Assembly (NCBI RefSeq): GCF_004339525.1
Contig: NZ_SMGE01000001.1
Location: 3,286,001 to 3,350,000, forward strand
Direction: 5' to 3'
DNA: 64,000 nt
Origin: Flavobacterium sp. 90
GTDB taxonomy: Bacteria; Bacteroidota; Bacteroidia; Flavobacteriales; Flavobacteriaceae
How positions within the stretch are numbered: position 1 is the first letter of the stretch; each line of letters opens with the position of its first letter. A program made the position numbers and the translations under genes. Shown here piece by piece: positions 32,946-42,684 of this stretch. The notes beneath the pieces were generated by a model. That model was not told the DNA's origin. It saw nothing but the letters and a program-made list of their open reading frames with translations, and searched no databases.

Positions 32946-35408
32946 TTGAATAATAACAGAGTAATATTCGGTTTTCTTTTTTTATGCATTTCTTGTATTT
33001 CATTTGCTCAAAATGCTCATGTTAAAGGTATTATTTTAGATGATCAAAAACGTCCGGTTGTCGATGTCAATGTGACTTCTTCCGGGAATGCAACACGATC
33101 TGATGTAAACGGTTTTTTTGAAATCGATGTTCCTTCGAACAAAAAAACGTCTTTGATCTTTACTCACATTTCTTTAAAAATGATGAGTTTGGCAGTAAAT
33201 CTAAAACCAAATGAAGTTTTTGTTTTTAATCCTGTAATGAGTAATTCTGAAGAGCAAATGGGAGAAGTTTTTGTTTCTTCCAAAAATAAAAAGCGCGTTC
33301 AGGGAATTACCACTATTGATGCTGCGACGATAAAAAAGATTCCCGGAGCAAATGCCGGAATCGAAAATATTCTAAAAACATTACCGGGAGTAAATTCAAA
33401 TAATGAACTAAGTACGCAATATGCAGTTCGTGGCGGGAATTATGATGAGAATTTAGTTTATGTAAACGAAATCGAAGTTTATCGTCCGTTTTTAATTCGT
33501 TCCGGTCAACAAGAAGGATTGAGTTTTACAAATACAGATTTGGTTCAAAACGTTGATTTTTCGGCGGGAGGATTTCAGGCTAAATTTGGAGATAAATTAT
33601 CTTCGGTTTTAGATATTACGTATAGAAAACCAACTCAGTTTGGTGCTTCTTTAGAGGCAAGTTTACTTGGAGGAAGTGTGTCTGTTGATGCTGTTTCTAA
33701 AGATAAAAAATGGTCTGCAGTAACAGGAGTTCGTTATCGAAACAACAGTTTGTTAGTCAATAGTCAGGATACGCAAACTAATTATACACCAACTTTTGCT
33801 GATATTCAAACGAACATCAATTATGATATTTCGCAAAAATGGCAAATTAGCTTTTTAGGAAATATTTCTGAAAATAAATATTTGTACCAACCTTTAACCC
33901 GTGAGACAAAATTTGGAACAATCGATCAGCCAATGTCGCTTGCCGTATATTATGAAGGGCAGGAAAGAGATAAATATGATACATATTTTGGAGCATTAAA
34001 AACGACTTATAAGGTTTCTCCAACTTTAACGTTGAAACTTATAGGTTCACTTTTTCATACCACTGAACAAGAGCATTTTGATATTTTGGCACAATATCGT
34101 CTTGGAAATGTTGGTGAGGACGGAGATACTTCTCAAGTTGATTTCACAAAAGGAATTGGTTCGCAATTGAATCACGCCCGAAATGATCTGGATGCTTTAA
34201 TTGCTAATGCCGAAATTAAAGGATTTAAAGAATGGTTAAATGACAGCCAATTAGAATTTGGACTTAAATATACCAGAGAATCCATTAGAGATAGAATTGT
34301 AGAATGGGAAATGATCGATTCGGCCGGGTTTTCTATAAATCCGCCAATTGCTATTTTGCCGCAAAACAATCAGCCATATCAGCCTTATACAGGACCATTG
34401 TTGCCTTATCAGGATGTTCGTGCAACAAATTATAATACTATAAACAGATTTTCAGGTTACGCGCAATACAATAAAAAATCTGAATTAGGTTCGAATCAAA
34501 TTTGGTATCATTTGGGAGCTCGTTTCCAGAGTTGGAATGTTTCCGGAGCAGCTGTTGAAGGAAAAAATCAGATTGTTTTTAGTCCGCGTGCACAATTTGC
34601 CATAAAACCGGATTGGGATATGGATATGGTTTTCAGGCTTTCGGGAGGATTATATCATCAGCCGCCTTTTTATAGAGAACTTCGGAATTTAGAAGGAGTT
34701 GTAAATCCAAATGTAAAAGCACAGGAATCAGTTCACATTGTTTTAGGGAATGATTATAATTTTAAAATGTGGAATCGTCCTTTTAAATGGGTAACGGAAC
34801 TGTATTATAAGTCACTTTCTGATGTAAATGTATATTCGATCGATAATGTTAGAATTCGTTATGTTGCCAATAATAATGCAAAGGCTTATGCACAAGGTCT
34901 TGATTTTAGATTAAACGGAGAATTTGTACCGGGAACAGAATCGTGGATTAGTTTTGGTTATTTGAAAACCGAAGAAGATTACGCCGATAAAGGATATATT
35001 GCAAGACCAACCGATCAGCGTTTGAAATTTGCGATGTTGTTTCAGGATTATATGCCAAATATTCCAAGTGTAAAATTATACCTGAATTTAGTTTATAATA
35101 CTGGTTTACCTGGAGGAGCGCCAGCATATTCAGATCCATATCTATATCAAAACAGATTAAACGATTATCGTAGAGTAGATATTGGTTTTGCTAAAGTTTT
35201 TGTTGATAGCAGTACTAAAGTTGCTAAAGCAAATTGGTTGAAAAACTTCAAAGAATTATCTGTTGGATTAGAGATTTTCAATCTTTTCAATAATCAAAAT
35301 GCGATAACTAATACTTGGGTTCGCGATGTATATTCTAAAAATCAATATGCAATCCCAAATTATATGACTTCGAGAGTTTTCAATATAAAATTGAATGCCC
35401 GATTATGA
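32946..35408 (+). CDS. TonB-dependent receptor with CarboxypepD_reg domain
   Basis: 820 aa. The only start that keeps the signal peptide (MNNNRVIFGFLFLCISCISFAQ) is the TTG at 32946. An N-terminal carboxypeptidase-like beta-sandwich covers about 26-100, a plug domain about 110-240 (IENILKTLPGVNSNNELSTQYAVRGGNYDENLVYVNEIEV), and a 22-strand barrel the rest. It imports an unknown substrate across the outer membrane with TonB energy. It overlaps the next gene by ATGA, so the two are translationally coupled. Confidence 0.92.
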   Translation: MNNNRVIFGFLFLCISCISFAQNAHVKGIILDDQKRPVVDVNVTSSGNATRSDVNGFFEIDVPSNKKTSLIFTHISLKMMSLAVNLKPNEVFVFNPVMSNSEEQMGEVFVSSKNKKRVQGITTIDAATIKKIPGANAGIENILKTLPGVNSNNELSTQYAVRGGNYDENLVYVNEIEVYRPFLIRSGQQEGLSFTNTDLVQNVDFSAGGFQAKFGDKLSSVLDITYRKPTQFGASLEASLLGGSVSVDAVSKDKKWSAVTGVRYRNNSLLVNSQDTQTNYTPTFADIQTNINYDISQKWQISFLGNISENKYLYQPLTRETKFGTIDQPMSLAVYYEGQERDKYDTYFGALKTTYKVSPTLTLKLIGSLFHTTEQEHFDILAQYRLGNVGEDGDTSQVDFTKGIGSQLNHARNDLDALIANAEIKGFKEWLNDSQLEFGLKYTRESIRDRIVEWEMIDSAGFSINPPIAILPQNNQPYQPYTGPLLPYQDVRATNYNTINRFSGYAQYNKKSELGSNQIWYHLGARFQSWNVSGAAVEGKNQIVFSPRAQFAIKPDWDMDMVFRLSGGLYHQPPFYRELRNLEGVVNPNVKAQESVHIVLGNDYNFKMWNRPFKWVTELYYKSLSDVNVYSIDNVRIRYVANNNAKAYAQGLDFRLNGEFVPGTESWISFGYLKTEEDYADKGYIARPTDQRLKFAMLFQDYMPNIPSVKLYLNLVYNTGLPGGAPAYSDPYLYQNRLNDYRRVDIGFAKVFVDSSTKVAKANWLKNFKELSVGLEIFNLFNNQNAITNTWVRDVYSKNQYAIPNYMTSRVFNIKLNARL

Positions 35409-36055
35409 TCTTAAAGCGTGAAAAGCGAAAGAAGATTTTTTACGTTCCGGGAATGATTTCTTTGGTTTTGATTCCTGTATTTTGTTTTTATCATTTTTAT
35501 AAAGTGGATGCTTTTAAGGTTTATGGAGGAATTAATCTTAATGTTCCTGTTGGAAATGAATTCGAAGATTATAAGGTTGCTACTTTACGAAAATATAAAG
35601 TATTTAATTTTGACGGAAGTTATTTAGAAAACAAGAAATTGAACGAAATGAAACTTTATCTTAGGAAATTAAGAATTGAAAAAGATACAGTTAATGGAAT
35701 TAAAATGCATTTTGGTTCAAAATCTTATTATCAAACTTTTATTACTACTCTTGATATTTTAATTGAAGAAGATGCTCCAACCTGGGCGATAAACGACAAT
35801 GATATTTATATTTTAGGAAGTAGTAATACACCAAAAAAAGTTAAGGATACAATTCATTATCAGAGAATGAACTGTAATACTAGTGCATTAATGGCAGAAC
35901 AAAGAGCTTGGGAATTAAAGAATAAAAGAGAAGAGGAAGAAAAAGCTTTTCAAATATCATTTTTTCAAAACAAATGGGAAATTCTATCGTTAGGTTATTT
36001 AGGACTTGTACTTCTCAACATCTTCGTCTTAGTAAAATTCAATAAAAACAAATAA
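35405..36055 (+). CDS. Hypothetical membrane protein coupled to the TonB receptor
   Basis: 216 aa. One membrane helix near the N-terminus (IFYVPGMISLVLIPVFCFYHFY) and one near the C-terminus (ILSLGYLGLVLLNIFVLVKF) bracket a domain with SYYQTFITTLDILIEEDAPTWAINDNDIYIL. I recognise no family. The start overlaps the receptor stop (ATGA), which strongly ties it to receptor function, perhaps as an accessory envelope protein. Confidence 0.75.
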   Translation: MILKREKRKKIFYVPGMISLVLIPVFCFYHFYKVDAFKVYGGINLNVPVGNEFEDYKVATLRKYKVFNFDGSYLENKKLNEMKLYLRKLRIEKDTVNGIKMHFGSKSYYQTFITTLDILIEEDAPTWAINDNDIYILGSSNTPKKVKDTIHYQRMNCNTSALMAEQRAWELKNKREEEEKAFQISFFQNKWEILSLGYLGLVLLNIFVLVKFNKNK

Positions 36056-36101
36056 TACAATCAAAAATACTATATTTGATATTCTATTATAATTAGCATA
36101 C

Positions 36102-36824
36102 ATGAAAAATTCCTTAAAATATATAGCCTTAGCAATCATCGGAACATTAGTGAGTTGTAAAGATGAAGTTCAGAAACCGAAAGTAATTTATGATGCTGCC
36201 AATAAAGCAAGTGTTGTCACAAAAACAGATTCAACGCAAATAGAAGTTGCTGATTTGCCTATTCAAATGGAAGGAACGAATTATTTGATTCATCCTGTTG
36301 GAGATTTGCGTGTTTTTGAAAGAGGTACGAAATCACGTTTTGGATCTTCAAGTGTAAATGATGTGAGTTTTACGATTTCGAATTTAGGGGAATATGAGAT
36401 TACAGGTTATTTGCAAAACTTGAAATTTCAAAAAGTAGATTCAGATTCTATTCATGCTTTATCAGATAAACCGGTTTTGATTTTAACAGCGACTTATTTA
36501 AAAACAGTTGCGGATAAAACACAGAATAAAGTTATGGTTTATACCTTAACAGATTCTGATACTAATAAAGATGGTAAAATTGATACCGGAGATATCAAAA
36601 CATTGTATTTGAGTAATGTTAGTGGTGAGAATTTTACTAAAGTTTCTGCAGATCTTCAGGAATTGGTAGATTGGAGTTTAATCGAGTCTAAAAACCGTTT
36701 ATACTTTAGAACAATCGAAGATACCAACCAAAACGGACAATTTGATAAAAATGATGTTTTACATTATAATTATATAGATTTAGCTTCTAAAAAATGGGAA
36801 GTAAAAAGTTATAAACCTATTTAA
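36102..36824 (+). CDS. Lipoprotein with EF-hand-like calcium loops
   Basis: 240 aa. Lipobox Cys at about 19 (GTLVSCKDE). Two acidic loops, DTNKDGKIDTGD (about 153) and DTNQNGQFDKND (about 208), match the DxDxDG calcium-binding pattern of EF-hand/dockerin-like loops. The middle region is beta-rich. A TATATTTG box lies at 36071-36078, 24 bp upstream. Function unknown; a calcium-stabilised envelope lipoprotein is likely. Confidence 0.78.
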   Translation: MKNSLKYIALAIIGTLVSCKDEVQKPKVIYDAANKASVVTKTDSTQIEVADLPIQMEGTNYLIHPVGDLRVFERGTKSRFGSSSVNDVSFTISNLGEYEITGYLQNLKFQKVDSDSIHALSDKPVLILTATYLKTVADKTQNKVMVYTLTDSDTNKDGKIDTGDIKTLYLSNVSGENFTKVSADLQELVDWSLIESKNRLYFRTIEDTNQNGQFDKNDVLHYNYIDLASKKWEVKSYKPI

Positions 36825-36864
36825 AGGTTCTAAGGGACTAAGGTTCTGAGGTACTAAGATTTAG

Positions 36865-36906
36865 AAAAAAGCGATTTAAAAATTAATTTTTAAATCGCTT
36901 TTTTTA
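36865..36906. terminator. Bidirectional terminator
   Basis: AAAAAAGCGATTTAAAAATT pairs with AATTTTTAAATCGCTTTTTT, a very long AT-rich stem with a GCGA/TCGC clamp, lying between the lipoprotein gene and the convergent DUF2971 gene. Confidence 0.85.
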
Positions 36907-36920
36907 TTAGGATCGATAAA

Positions 36921-36972
36921 AAAGAACCGAAGGTTCGGTAAATTTTGTAGAGCTGGACTTTAGTCCAGTTTA
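36921..36972. repeat. CTGGACTTTAGTCCAG element, half copy
   Basis: AACCGAAGGTTCGGTAAATT, then TTGTAGAGCTGGACTTTAGT and CCAGTTT, match the right half of the element at 14182-14287. The small hairpin ACCGAAGGTTCGGT is a perfect palindrome here and differs in sequence but not in shape from the other copy. Confidence 0.7.
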
Positions 36973-37111
36973 TGTAAAGATAAAAAATACCATAATAATC
37001 AACGAATAATCTCAAAATGCGGGAATAGATCCAAAATGTAAAATCATTTTAATCAGTGGCTAAAAAACTTAGAATCTTAGCAACTCAGAACCTTAGTGTT
37101 TTATAAAAAAG

Positions 37112-37813
37112 CTAAATCAAAATATCGCTCTCGAGATCAGATTTTTCGATTTCGATTCCAAAACCCAGGCGATCTACTAAATCAATTACAAGCTTTTTAT
37201 ACCAGTTTTCTGATTTTGGGTGAATGTATATCTTCTCAATTAATTGACTGATATCAACATTGATTTTTAATCCGTCATTAAGTTTAATGTTGCTTTTTGA
37301 AGTATCTGTTATGATGCGAACTTCACGTTCGTATTGAAAGCTTTTTCGTTTAAAGAGAAAAGGGAAAAACAAATCATCAAACGGAATATATTCTTTTTTA
37401 TAGTCGATATAGTTAACTTCACCAATATACTGGTCAAAATTATTTTCAGGTTTCAATGCTTTTTGCAGTCTTCCAATAGTAGACTGAATGGCTAATCCTT
37501 CACTATTTTGGGTAAAAATCTGCCACATGGCAAAAGATTCATATTCATTAATATGCCAACTGCTTATAGCGACTTGTTCACGATGTGTTTTGTAGTAATT
37601 TAAAAAGTCCGGATTATCAATGGCTAGTTTTTTAATTTCCTCAAAAGTAGGTTCGCTAAAAGTGCCTTCATACTGATCTTCAAATTTATCAGAGCGCGAC
37701 ATAAAAAGTTTCTTAGAGAGTAATAAATCCAGAAACTTAGAGAGATCCAGGTATTTCCAAACAACCGTATCCGGATCCTTAGGAAGTATTATGTTTGGAT
37801 TGCTGAGATACAT
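37112..37813 (-). CDS. DUF2971 domain-containing protein
   Basis: 233 aa, cytosolic. Marks are VWKYLDLSKFLDLLLSKKLFMSRSDKFEDQYEG near the start, ISSWHINEYESFAMWQIFTQNSEGLAIQS in the middle, and FKRKSFQYEREVRII, all typical of DUF2971. The family is scattered in bacteria and often near mobile or stress genes; function is unknown. It is a single-gene unit with a stem-loop upstream and repeats downstream. Confidence 0.85.
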   Translation of the reverse strand: MYLSNPNIILPKDPDTVVWKYLDLSKFLDLLLSKKLFMSRSDKFEDQYEGTFSEPTFEEIKKLAIDNPDFLNYYKTHREQVAISSWHINEYESFAMWQIFTQNSEGLAIQSTIGRLQKALKPENNFDQYIGEVNYIDYKKEYIPFDDLFFPFLFKRKSFQYEREVRIITDTSKSNIKLNDGLKINVDISQLIEKIYIHPKSENWYKKLVIDLVDRLGFGIEIEKSDLESDILI

Positions 37814-37870
37814 TTAGTAGGTGATTTAGTATTTCTAATAAAATTACAAATTGATTTTATAATAAACTAT

Positions 37871-37936
37871 AAAAAAAAATACTTACTTAGTTTTCTGTGA
37901 TTAATAAACCGACAGATAAACCTAGTAAGTATTTTT
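37871..37936 (-). terminator. Stem-loop after the ABC transporter gene
   Basis: AATACTTACTTAG (37878-37890) pairs with CTAGTAAGTATT (37922-37933) with a 31-nt loop. On the minus strand it ends in a T9 run, so it can terminate the ABC exporter transcript ahead of DUF2971. Confidence 0.7.
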
Positions 37937-37954
37937 AAACAGAATTTAAGTCTG

Positions 37955-39784
37955 TTATGATTCGAAAGATTGCATTGTAACGAGTTTGTTATAAGTTCCG
38001 TTATGTGCAATTAATTCGTCGTGAGTTCCTTGTTCTACGATTTTTCCTTTTTGCATTACCACGATTACGTCTGCTTTCTGGATTGTAGAAAGTCTGTGTG
38101 CAATTACGATTGATGTTCTGTTTTGCATCATATTTTCTAAAGCAACCTGAACGAATTTTTCGCTTTCAGTATCTAATGCAGATGTTGCTTCATCCAAAAT
38201 CATAATTGGAGGATTTTTCAATACTGCGCGAGCAATTGATAAACGTTGTTTTTGACCACCGGAAAGTTTGTTTCCGCTGTCTCCAATGTTCGTGTAGATT
38301 CCTAAAGGCAATTCTTTTACAAACTCAAAAGCGTTGGCAATTTTTAGTGCTTCGATAATTTCATCGTCTGTAGCATCTAATTTTCCTAACGAAATATTTG
38401 CTTTAATTGTATCATTAAATAAAATGCTGTCTTGTGTTACTAATCCCATTAAGCTGCGAAGAGATTGTAAATTCATGTCTTTGATGTTAATGTCGTCGAT
38501 TGAAATCGTTCCGTCATTTACATCATAAAAACGCGTCAATAAATTGGCAATTGTACTTTTTCCACTTCCGGATTGTCCAACAAGAGCAACAGTTTGACCT
38601 TTTTTAATTTGAAGCGAAAAGTCTTTTAAAACTGTTTCGTTTTCATATTTAAAGTTAATATTCTGAATGTTTATAGTATTGTCAAAAGAAGTTTTTTCAA
38701 TGGCATTAGGTTTTGAGACAATTGTGTTTTCCTGTTCTAAAACTTCTAAAACGCGTTCTGCAGCAGCATTTCCTCTTTTAACTCCGTAAGAAGCCTTAGA
38801 GATTGCTTTTGCAGGTGTAAGAATGTTATAAGCTAATCCCATGTAAGCAATAAAAGAAGGTCCGCTTAAAGTTTTATCGATCAAAACCATTTGACCTCCA
38901 TACCACAATAATATAGCGATAACGGTAATTCCCATAAACTCACTTGCTGGTGAAGCTAAGTTCTGGCGGTTACCTATTTTATTTGATAAATGAAAAAAAC
39001 GTTCCGTTGAATTTTGAAAAACACTATTAAAATATTTTTCTGAATTATATCCTTTTACAACTTTCAATCCACCAATAGTTTCTTCGATAGTAGACAAAAA
39101 AGTTCCTTGTTCTTCTTGCGCTTTTGTCGATTGCTTTTTAAGTTGTTTTCCAATTAGTGAAATAATGTAACCTGAAATCGGAATAAAAATAAAAACAAAC
39201 AAGGTTAGTTTCGTGCTAATGATTAGCATTGTTGTTATCGTAAAAACGATGGTTAAAGGTTCTTTTACAATAAGTTCCAATATGGCTAAAAATGAGTTTT
39301 GAACCTCATTTACGTCAGCGGAGATTCTGGAAATAACATCTCCTTTTCTTTTTTCAGAATAGAATGCCAAAGGAAGTTCTAATGTTTTTTTATACATAGT
39401 ATTTCGCATGTCTTTTAAGACCCCATTTCGCAAAAAAGTAATAAAAAACATTGCTAAATAATCTGCTAAGTTTTTTAATAAGAAGATTGAGATTATAATC
39501 GTTACCATTATAGACAAAATGTATCCAGGATCATGGTTGCCTTTTGTTGTTGTGATGTAATAGCTCAAATAATCTTCACCATATTGCTGAAGTTTTAAAA
39601 TTCCCTGGTATACTGGTTTTATTTTTCTTGCCTTTGTTTGGTCAAATAATACCTGAAGCATTGGTATTAAAGCAACAAAAGAAAGTGTGCTGAAAAGGGC
39701 ATACAAAACATTAAAAAAGATGTTTAAGAATGCATATTTTTTATACGGATATATAAAAGGAACTATTTTTTTGAAATTACTCAT
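37955..39784 (-). CDS. ABC exporter, fused permease and ATPase (MsbA-like)
   Basis: 609 aa half-transporter. Six membrane helices span about 15-320, then the ATPase domain with Walker A GQSGSGKST, Q-loop VTQDSILF, signature LSGGQKQR, Walker B IMILDEATSALD and the switch His in IAHRLSTI. It works as a homodimer at the inner membrane. Similarity to MsbA suggests lipid or lipopeptide export, but the substrate is not evident. Its ATG begins directly next to the stop of the YhcG-type nuclease gene. Confidence 0.92.
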   Translation of the reverse strand: MSNFKKIVPFIYPYKKYAFLNIFFNVLYALFSTLSFVALIPMLQVLFDQTKARKIKPVYQGILKLQQYGEDYLSYYITTTKGNHDPGYILSIMVTIIISIFLLKNLADYLAMFFITFLRNGVLKDMRNTMYKKTLELPLAFYSEKRKGDVISRISADVNEVQNSFLAILELIVKEPLTIVFTITTMLIISTKLTLFVFIFIPISGYIISLIGKQLKKQSTKAQEEQGTFLSTIEETIGGLKVVKGYNSEKYFNSVFQNSTERFFHLSNKIGNRQNLASPASEFMGITVIAILLWYGGQMVLIDKTLSGPSFIAYMGLAYNILTPAKAISKASYGVKRGNAAAERVLEVLEQENTIVSKPNAIEKTSFDNTINIQNINFKYENETVLKDFSLQIKKGQTVALVGQSGSGKSTIANLLTRFYDVNDGTISIDDINIKDMNLQSLRSLMGLVTQDSILFNDTIKANISLGKLDATDDEIIEALKIANAFEFVKELPLGIYTNIGDSGNKLSGGQKQRLSIARAVLKNPPIMILDEATSALDTESEKFVQVALENMMQNRTSIVIAHRLSTIQKADVIVVMQKGKIVEQGTHDELIAHNGTYNKLVTMQSFES

Positions 39785-40822
39785 TTATTTGTGGATGTTA
39801 TTTTCTGCTATAGCAATGGCTCTTTCCAGTTTTTCTAGCAATAATTTTTTTTCAGGTAATTGGGTTAAATAAGCAGAGACTTTGATTTGTTCGTCATTGT
39901 CAAGCATTAAATAATTGATTTGTTCAGGAGATTTTTCACTGCACAAAATTAATCCAATTGGTTTGTTTTCACCTTCTTTTTGCTCATTTTTCTCTAACCA
40001 ACGCAGATAAAGCTCCATTTGGCCTTTGTAACCAGCCTTAAATTTTCCTAGTTTTAAGTCAATAGCAACTAATCGGCGCAGACCGCGATGGTAAAAAAGC
40101 AAATCGATGTAAAAATCTTCATCATCAATTATGATTCTTTTTTGACGGGCAAGAAAAGCAAATTCGCTGCCCATTTCGGTAATGAAATTTTGCAGTTGAG
40201 CTAAAATAGAACTTTCCAAATCCTTTTCAGAATAAGTGTCATGCAATCCTAAAAAATCTAAGAAATATGGATCACGAAAAGTTAAATCAGGGCTAATTTG
40301 TTTTTCGTTTTTTAATGAGGCTAAGTCATTAAGTATGGTTTGTTCTGGCTTTTTGCTAATTGCAGTTCTTTCAAAAAGCATACTATCAATGCGCTCTTGC
40401 AAAGTTCTTACGCTCCATCTTTCATGAATACTCATTTGGATGTAGAATTCACGTTTTATGTAGTCTTCAATGTAAATTAGAGCTCTAATATGAGACCAAC
40501 TCAATTTTGCACACACTGTGTGCAAAATTGTAAAGTCTTCAATTACAGCGTTTAGTTTGATAAAACTTTGTAGGTTTCTTTTGTTAAAACCTATTCCGTA
40601 TTTTTTTGTTAAAGCTTCGCTTAGTATAGGGATTATTTTCTTTCCATAATCAGCGCGATCATTTTTAAGAATCTCTTCGTTGATAGATTTTCCAATTTTC
40701 CAATATAGAAGCGTTAATTCCTGATTAACCGTTTTAGCAACAAAATGACGAGTCTGATCTATTAATCCAATTATAGAATCTAATAGTTCAGGTTGATTGT
40801 TAGTGTCAATTTTGTCACTCAT
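39785..40822 (-). CDS. PDDEXK nuclease of the DUF1016/YhcG family
   Basis: 345 aa. N-terminal DUF1016 helical domain (about 10-190: VAKTVNQELTLLYWKIGKSINEEIL, TKKYGIGFNKRNLQ) and C-terminal PD-(D/E)XK domain with DFYIDLLFYHRGLRRLVAIDLKLGKF, containing the ID-x-K active-site strand. Family members occur in genomic islands and beside restriction systems; nuclease action is presumed. It fills the space between pgm and the ABC exporter with gaps of only 5 and 0 bp, so it appears inserted in an existing operon. Confidence 0.92.
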   Translation of the reverse strand: MSDKIDTNNQPELLDSIIGLIDQTRHFVAKTVNQELTLLYWKIGKSINEEILKNDRADYGKKIIPILSEALTKKYGIGFNKRNLQSFIKLNAVIEDFTILHTVCAKLSWSHIRALIYIEDYIKREFYIQMSIHERWSVRTLQERIDSMLFERTAISKKPEQTILNDLASLKNEKQISPDLTFRDPYFLDFLGLHDTYSEKDLESSILAQLQNFITEMGSEFAFLARQKRIIIDDEDFYIDLLFYHRGLRRLVAIDLKLGKFKAGYKGQMELYLRWLEKNEQKEGENKPIGLILCSEKSPEQINYLMLDNDEQIKVSAYLTQLPEKKLLLEKLERAIAIAENNIHK

Positions 40823-40827
40823 TCAGC

Positions 40828-42558
40828 TTATTTCAGTTGCATTCCTGCAATAATACTTTGAATTTTTTCGTCTAAGAAACTTTCTGCGGCGTCAAAATTT
40901 TCAACTGAATCTAATTCTGCATTTACACTAATGTAGAATTTGATTTTTGGCTCAGTTCCACTTGGTCTGGCGCAAATTTTAGAACCATCTTCAGTATAAT
41001 AAATCAATACATTTGACTTCGGAATATCCATTGTAGATTCTTCACCAGTCAATAAATTTAATGCAATTGACGATTGATAATCTTCAACCATAATAACACG
41101 TTGTCCACTGATTTCTTTTAGAGGATTTTCACGTAGATCAATCATCATCTGATTAATTTCCTGTAAACCTTCCATTCCTTTTTTGGTCAAAGAAACCAAG
41201 TGTTCTTTATAGAAACCATTTTCAACATAAAGTTGCAAAAGTTCTTTGTAGACACTGCTTCCGGTAGCTTTTGCCTGAGCAGCAACTTCGCATATTAATA
41301 AGGTAGCTGCAACAGCATCTTTATCTCTCACGGCGTCACCAACCATAAAACCAAAGCTTTCTTCGCCACCTCCAATAAATTCGAGTTCCGGGAAATCTTT
41401 AATCATTTTGGCGATCCATTTAAAGCCGGTTAAGCCAACTTTGCATTCAACGCCATAACTTGTTGCTAATTCCATCATCATTGGAGTAGAAACAATTGTA
41501 GAACCTACAAATTGTTTTCCGTTAATTTTTCCGGCTTTTTTCCATTGTTTCAATAAGAAAGAAGTCATTAAAATCATGGTTTGATTTCCGTTAAGCAAAA
41601 TCATTTTGCCGTCGTTATTTCTAACGGCAACACCAAGACGATCACAATCAGGGTCAGTTCCAACCACAATATCCGAGTTTGTTTTATCGGCAAGAGCCAA
41701 AGCCATTGTCAAAGCTTCAGGCTCTTCAGGATTTGGAGATTTTACAGTTGGGAAATTCCCATCAGGAATTGCTTGTTCCGGTACAATGTGTACATTTTTG
41801 TAACCTGCTTGTGATAAAGTGTCAGGAACAGATTTTATCGAAGTTCCGTGCAATGAAGTAAAAACAATTTGTAAGTTATCTTTGGCTTCAGCCGGAGTAT
41901 TAAAACTTGCGTTTTCTATAGATGATTTCACAAAAGCTTTATCAATTTCAGTATCGATATATTGAATAAGGCTTTCGTTAGCATTGAATTTAATTTTATC
42001 GTAACCCAGATTTTCGATTACGTTAATAATTGCAGCATCCTGAGGAGGAACGATTTGCCCGCCGTCTTCCCAGTACACTTTGTAACCATTATATTCAGGT
42101 GGATTGTGAGAAGCCGTTAATACGATTCCGCATTGACAACCTAAATATTTAAGTGCAAATGATAATTCAGGAGTTGGACGCAAATCCGAGAATAAATAAA
42201 CATGAATTCCGTTTGCTGAGAAAACATCAGCAACAACTTTTGCCAATGTATTACTATTATGACGGCAATCGTAAGCAATAACAACTTTTAAAGGTTGATT
42301 TGGAAAAACCTCATGCATGTAGTCAGATAAGCCCTGAGTGTTTTTTCCAAGCGTATATTTGTTGATTCTATTATCTCCAACGCCCATAACACCACGCATT
42401 CCGCCAGTTCCAAATTCCAGATTTTTATAAAAACTTTCTTCAAGTTCCTTAGGCGATGTTGTTATTAATTCCTTAACCGCAGCTTGAGTTTCGTTGTCAA
42501 ATGTAGGTGTCAACCATTCGTTTACAGCATTCAAAATATTAGGTGCTATATTCATCAT
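40828..42558 (-). CDS. Phosphohexomutase (phosphoglucomutase/phosphomannomutase)
   Basis: 576 aa, the long PGM2-like form. Active-site Ser150 is in [15 protein letters not shown], the metal loop is DPDCDRLG (about 305), the sugar loop GGEESFGF, and the phosphate loop SGTEPKIKF. It interconverts hexose 1- and 6-phosphates in the cytosol. It may start at the second Met (MNIAPN). Upstream, the variable-hairpin repeat at 42595-42683 separates it from the glycosyltransferase gene. Confidence 0.93.
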   Translation of the reverse strand: MMNIAPNILNAVNEWLTPTFDNETQAAVKELITTSPKELEESFYKNLEFGTGGMRGVMGVGDNRINKYTLGKNTQGLSDYMHEVFPNQPLKVVIAYDCRHNSNTLAKVVADVFSANGIHVYLFSDLRPTPELSFALKYLGCQCGIVLTASHNPPEYNGYKVYWEDGGQIVPPQDAAIINVIENLGYDKIKFNANESLIQYIDTEIDKAFVKSSIENASFNTPAEAKDNLQIVFTSLHGTSIKSVPDTLSQAGYKNVHIVPEQAIPDGNFPTVKSPNPEEPEALTMALALADKTNSDIVVGTDPDCDRLGVAVRNNDGKMILLNGNQTMILMTSFLLKQWKKAGKINGKQFVGSTIVSTPMMMELATSYGVECKVGLTGFKWIAKMIKDFPELEFIGGGEESFGFMVGDAVRDKDAVAATLLICEVAAQAKATGSSVYKELLQLYVENGFYKEHLVSLTKKGMEGLQEINQMMIDLRENPLKEISGQRVIMVEDYQSSIALNLLTGEESTMDIPKSNVLIYYTEDGSKICARPSGTEPKIKFYISVNAELDSVENFDAAESFLDEKIQSIIAGMQLK

Positions 42559-42594
42559 TCGTATATTTTTATATTTAAAATAATAATAATTTTC

Positions 42595-42683
42595 AGGAGC
42601 TATTTCCTGCTATCATTCCAATCTTTTATATCCGCCGCGGCGGATATAAAAGGATTTTCCCTTCTCTCGGGGCTAGGCTTTAT
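42595..42683. repeat. AGGAGCTATTTCCTGCTATC element, copy 1
   Basis: It begins AGGAGCTATTTCCTGCTATC and ends with a TCTC-GGGGCTAGG block. The central stem ATCTTTTATATCCGCCG / CGGCGGATATAAAAGGAT is almost perfect. Copy 2 at 57286-57370 keeps both ends and the TCTTTTAT/AAAAGGAT stem base but has a different apical hairpin. It starts 1 bp after the glycosyltransferase stop. Confidence 0.75.
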
Positions 42684-42684
42684 G

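Larger units (their letters stand above)
36828..37098. repeat. CTTAG-rich arms flanking a terminator and a REP half-copy
   Basis: GTTCTAAGGGACTAAGGTTC (from 36828) and the inverse-type stretch CTTAGAATCTTAG...CTCAGAACCTTAG (37067-37095) are family members of the palindrome at 16546-16620. Between them lie a terminator (36865-36906) and the half REP element (36921-36972). The composite arrangement suggests nested insertions. Confidence 0.55.
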
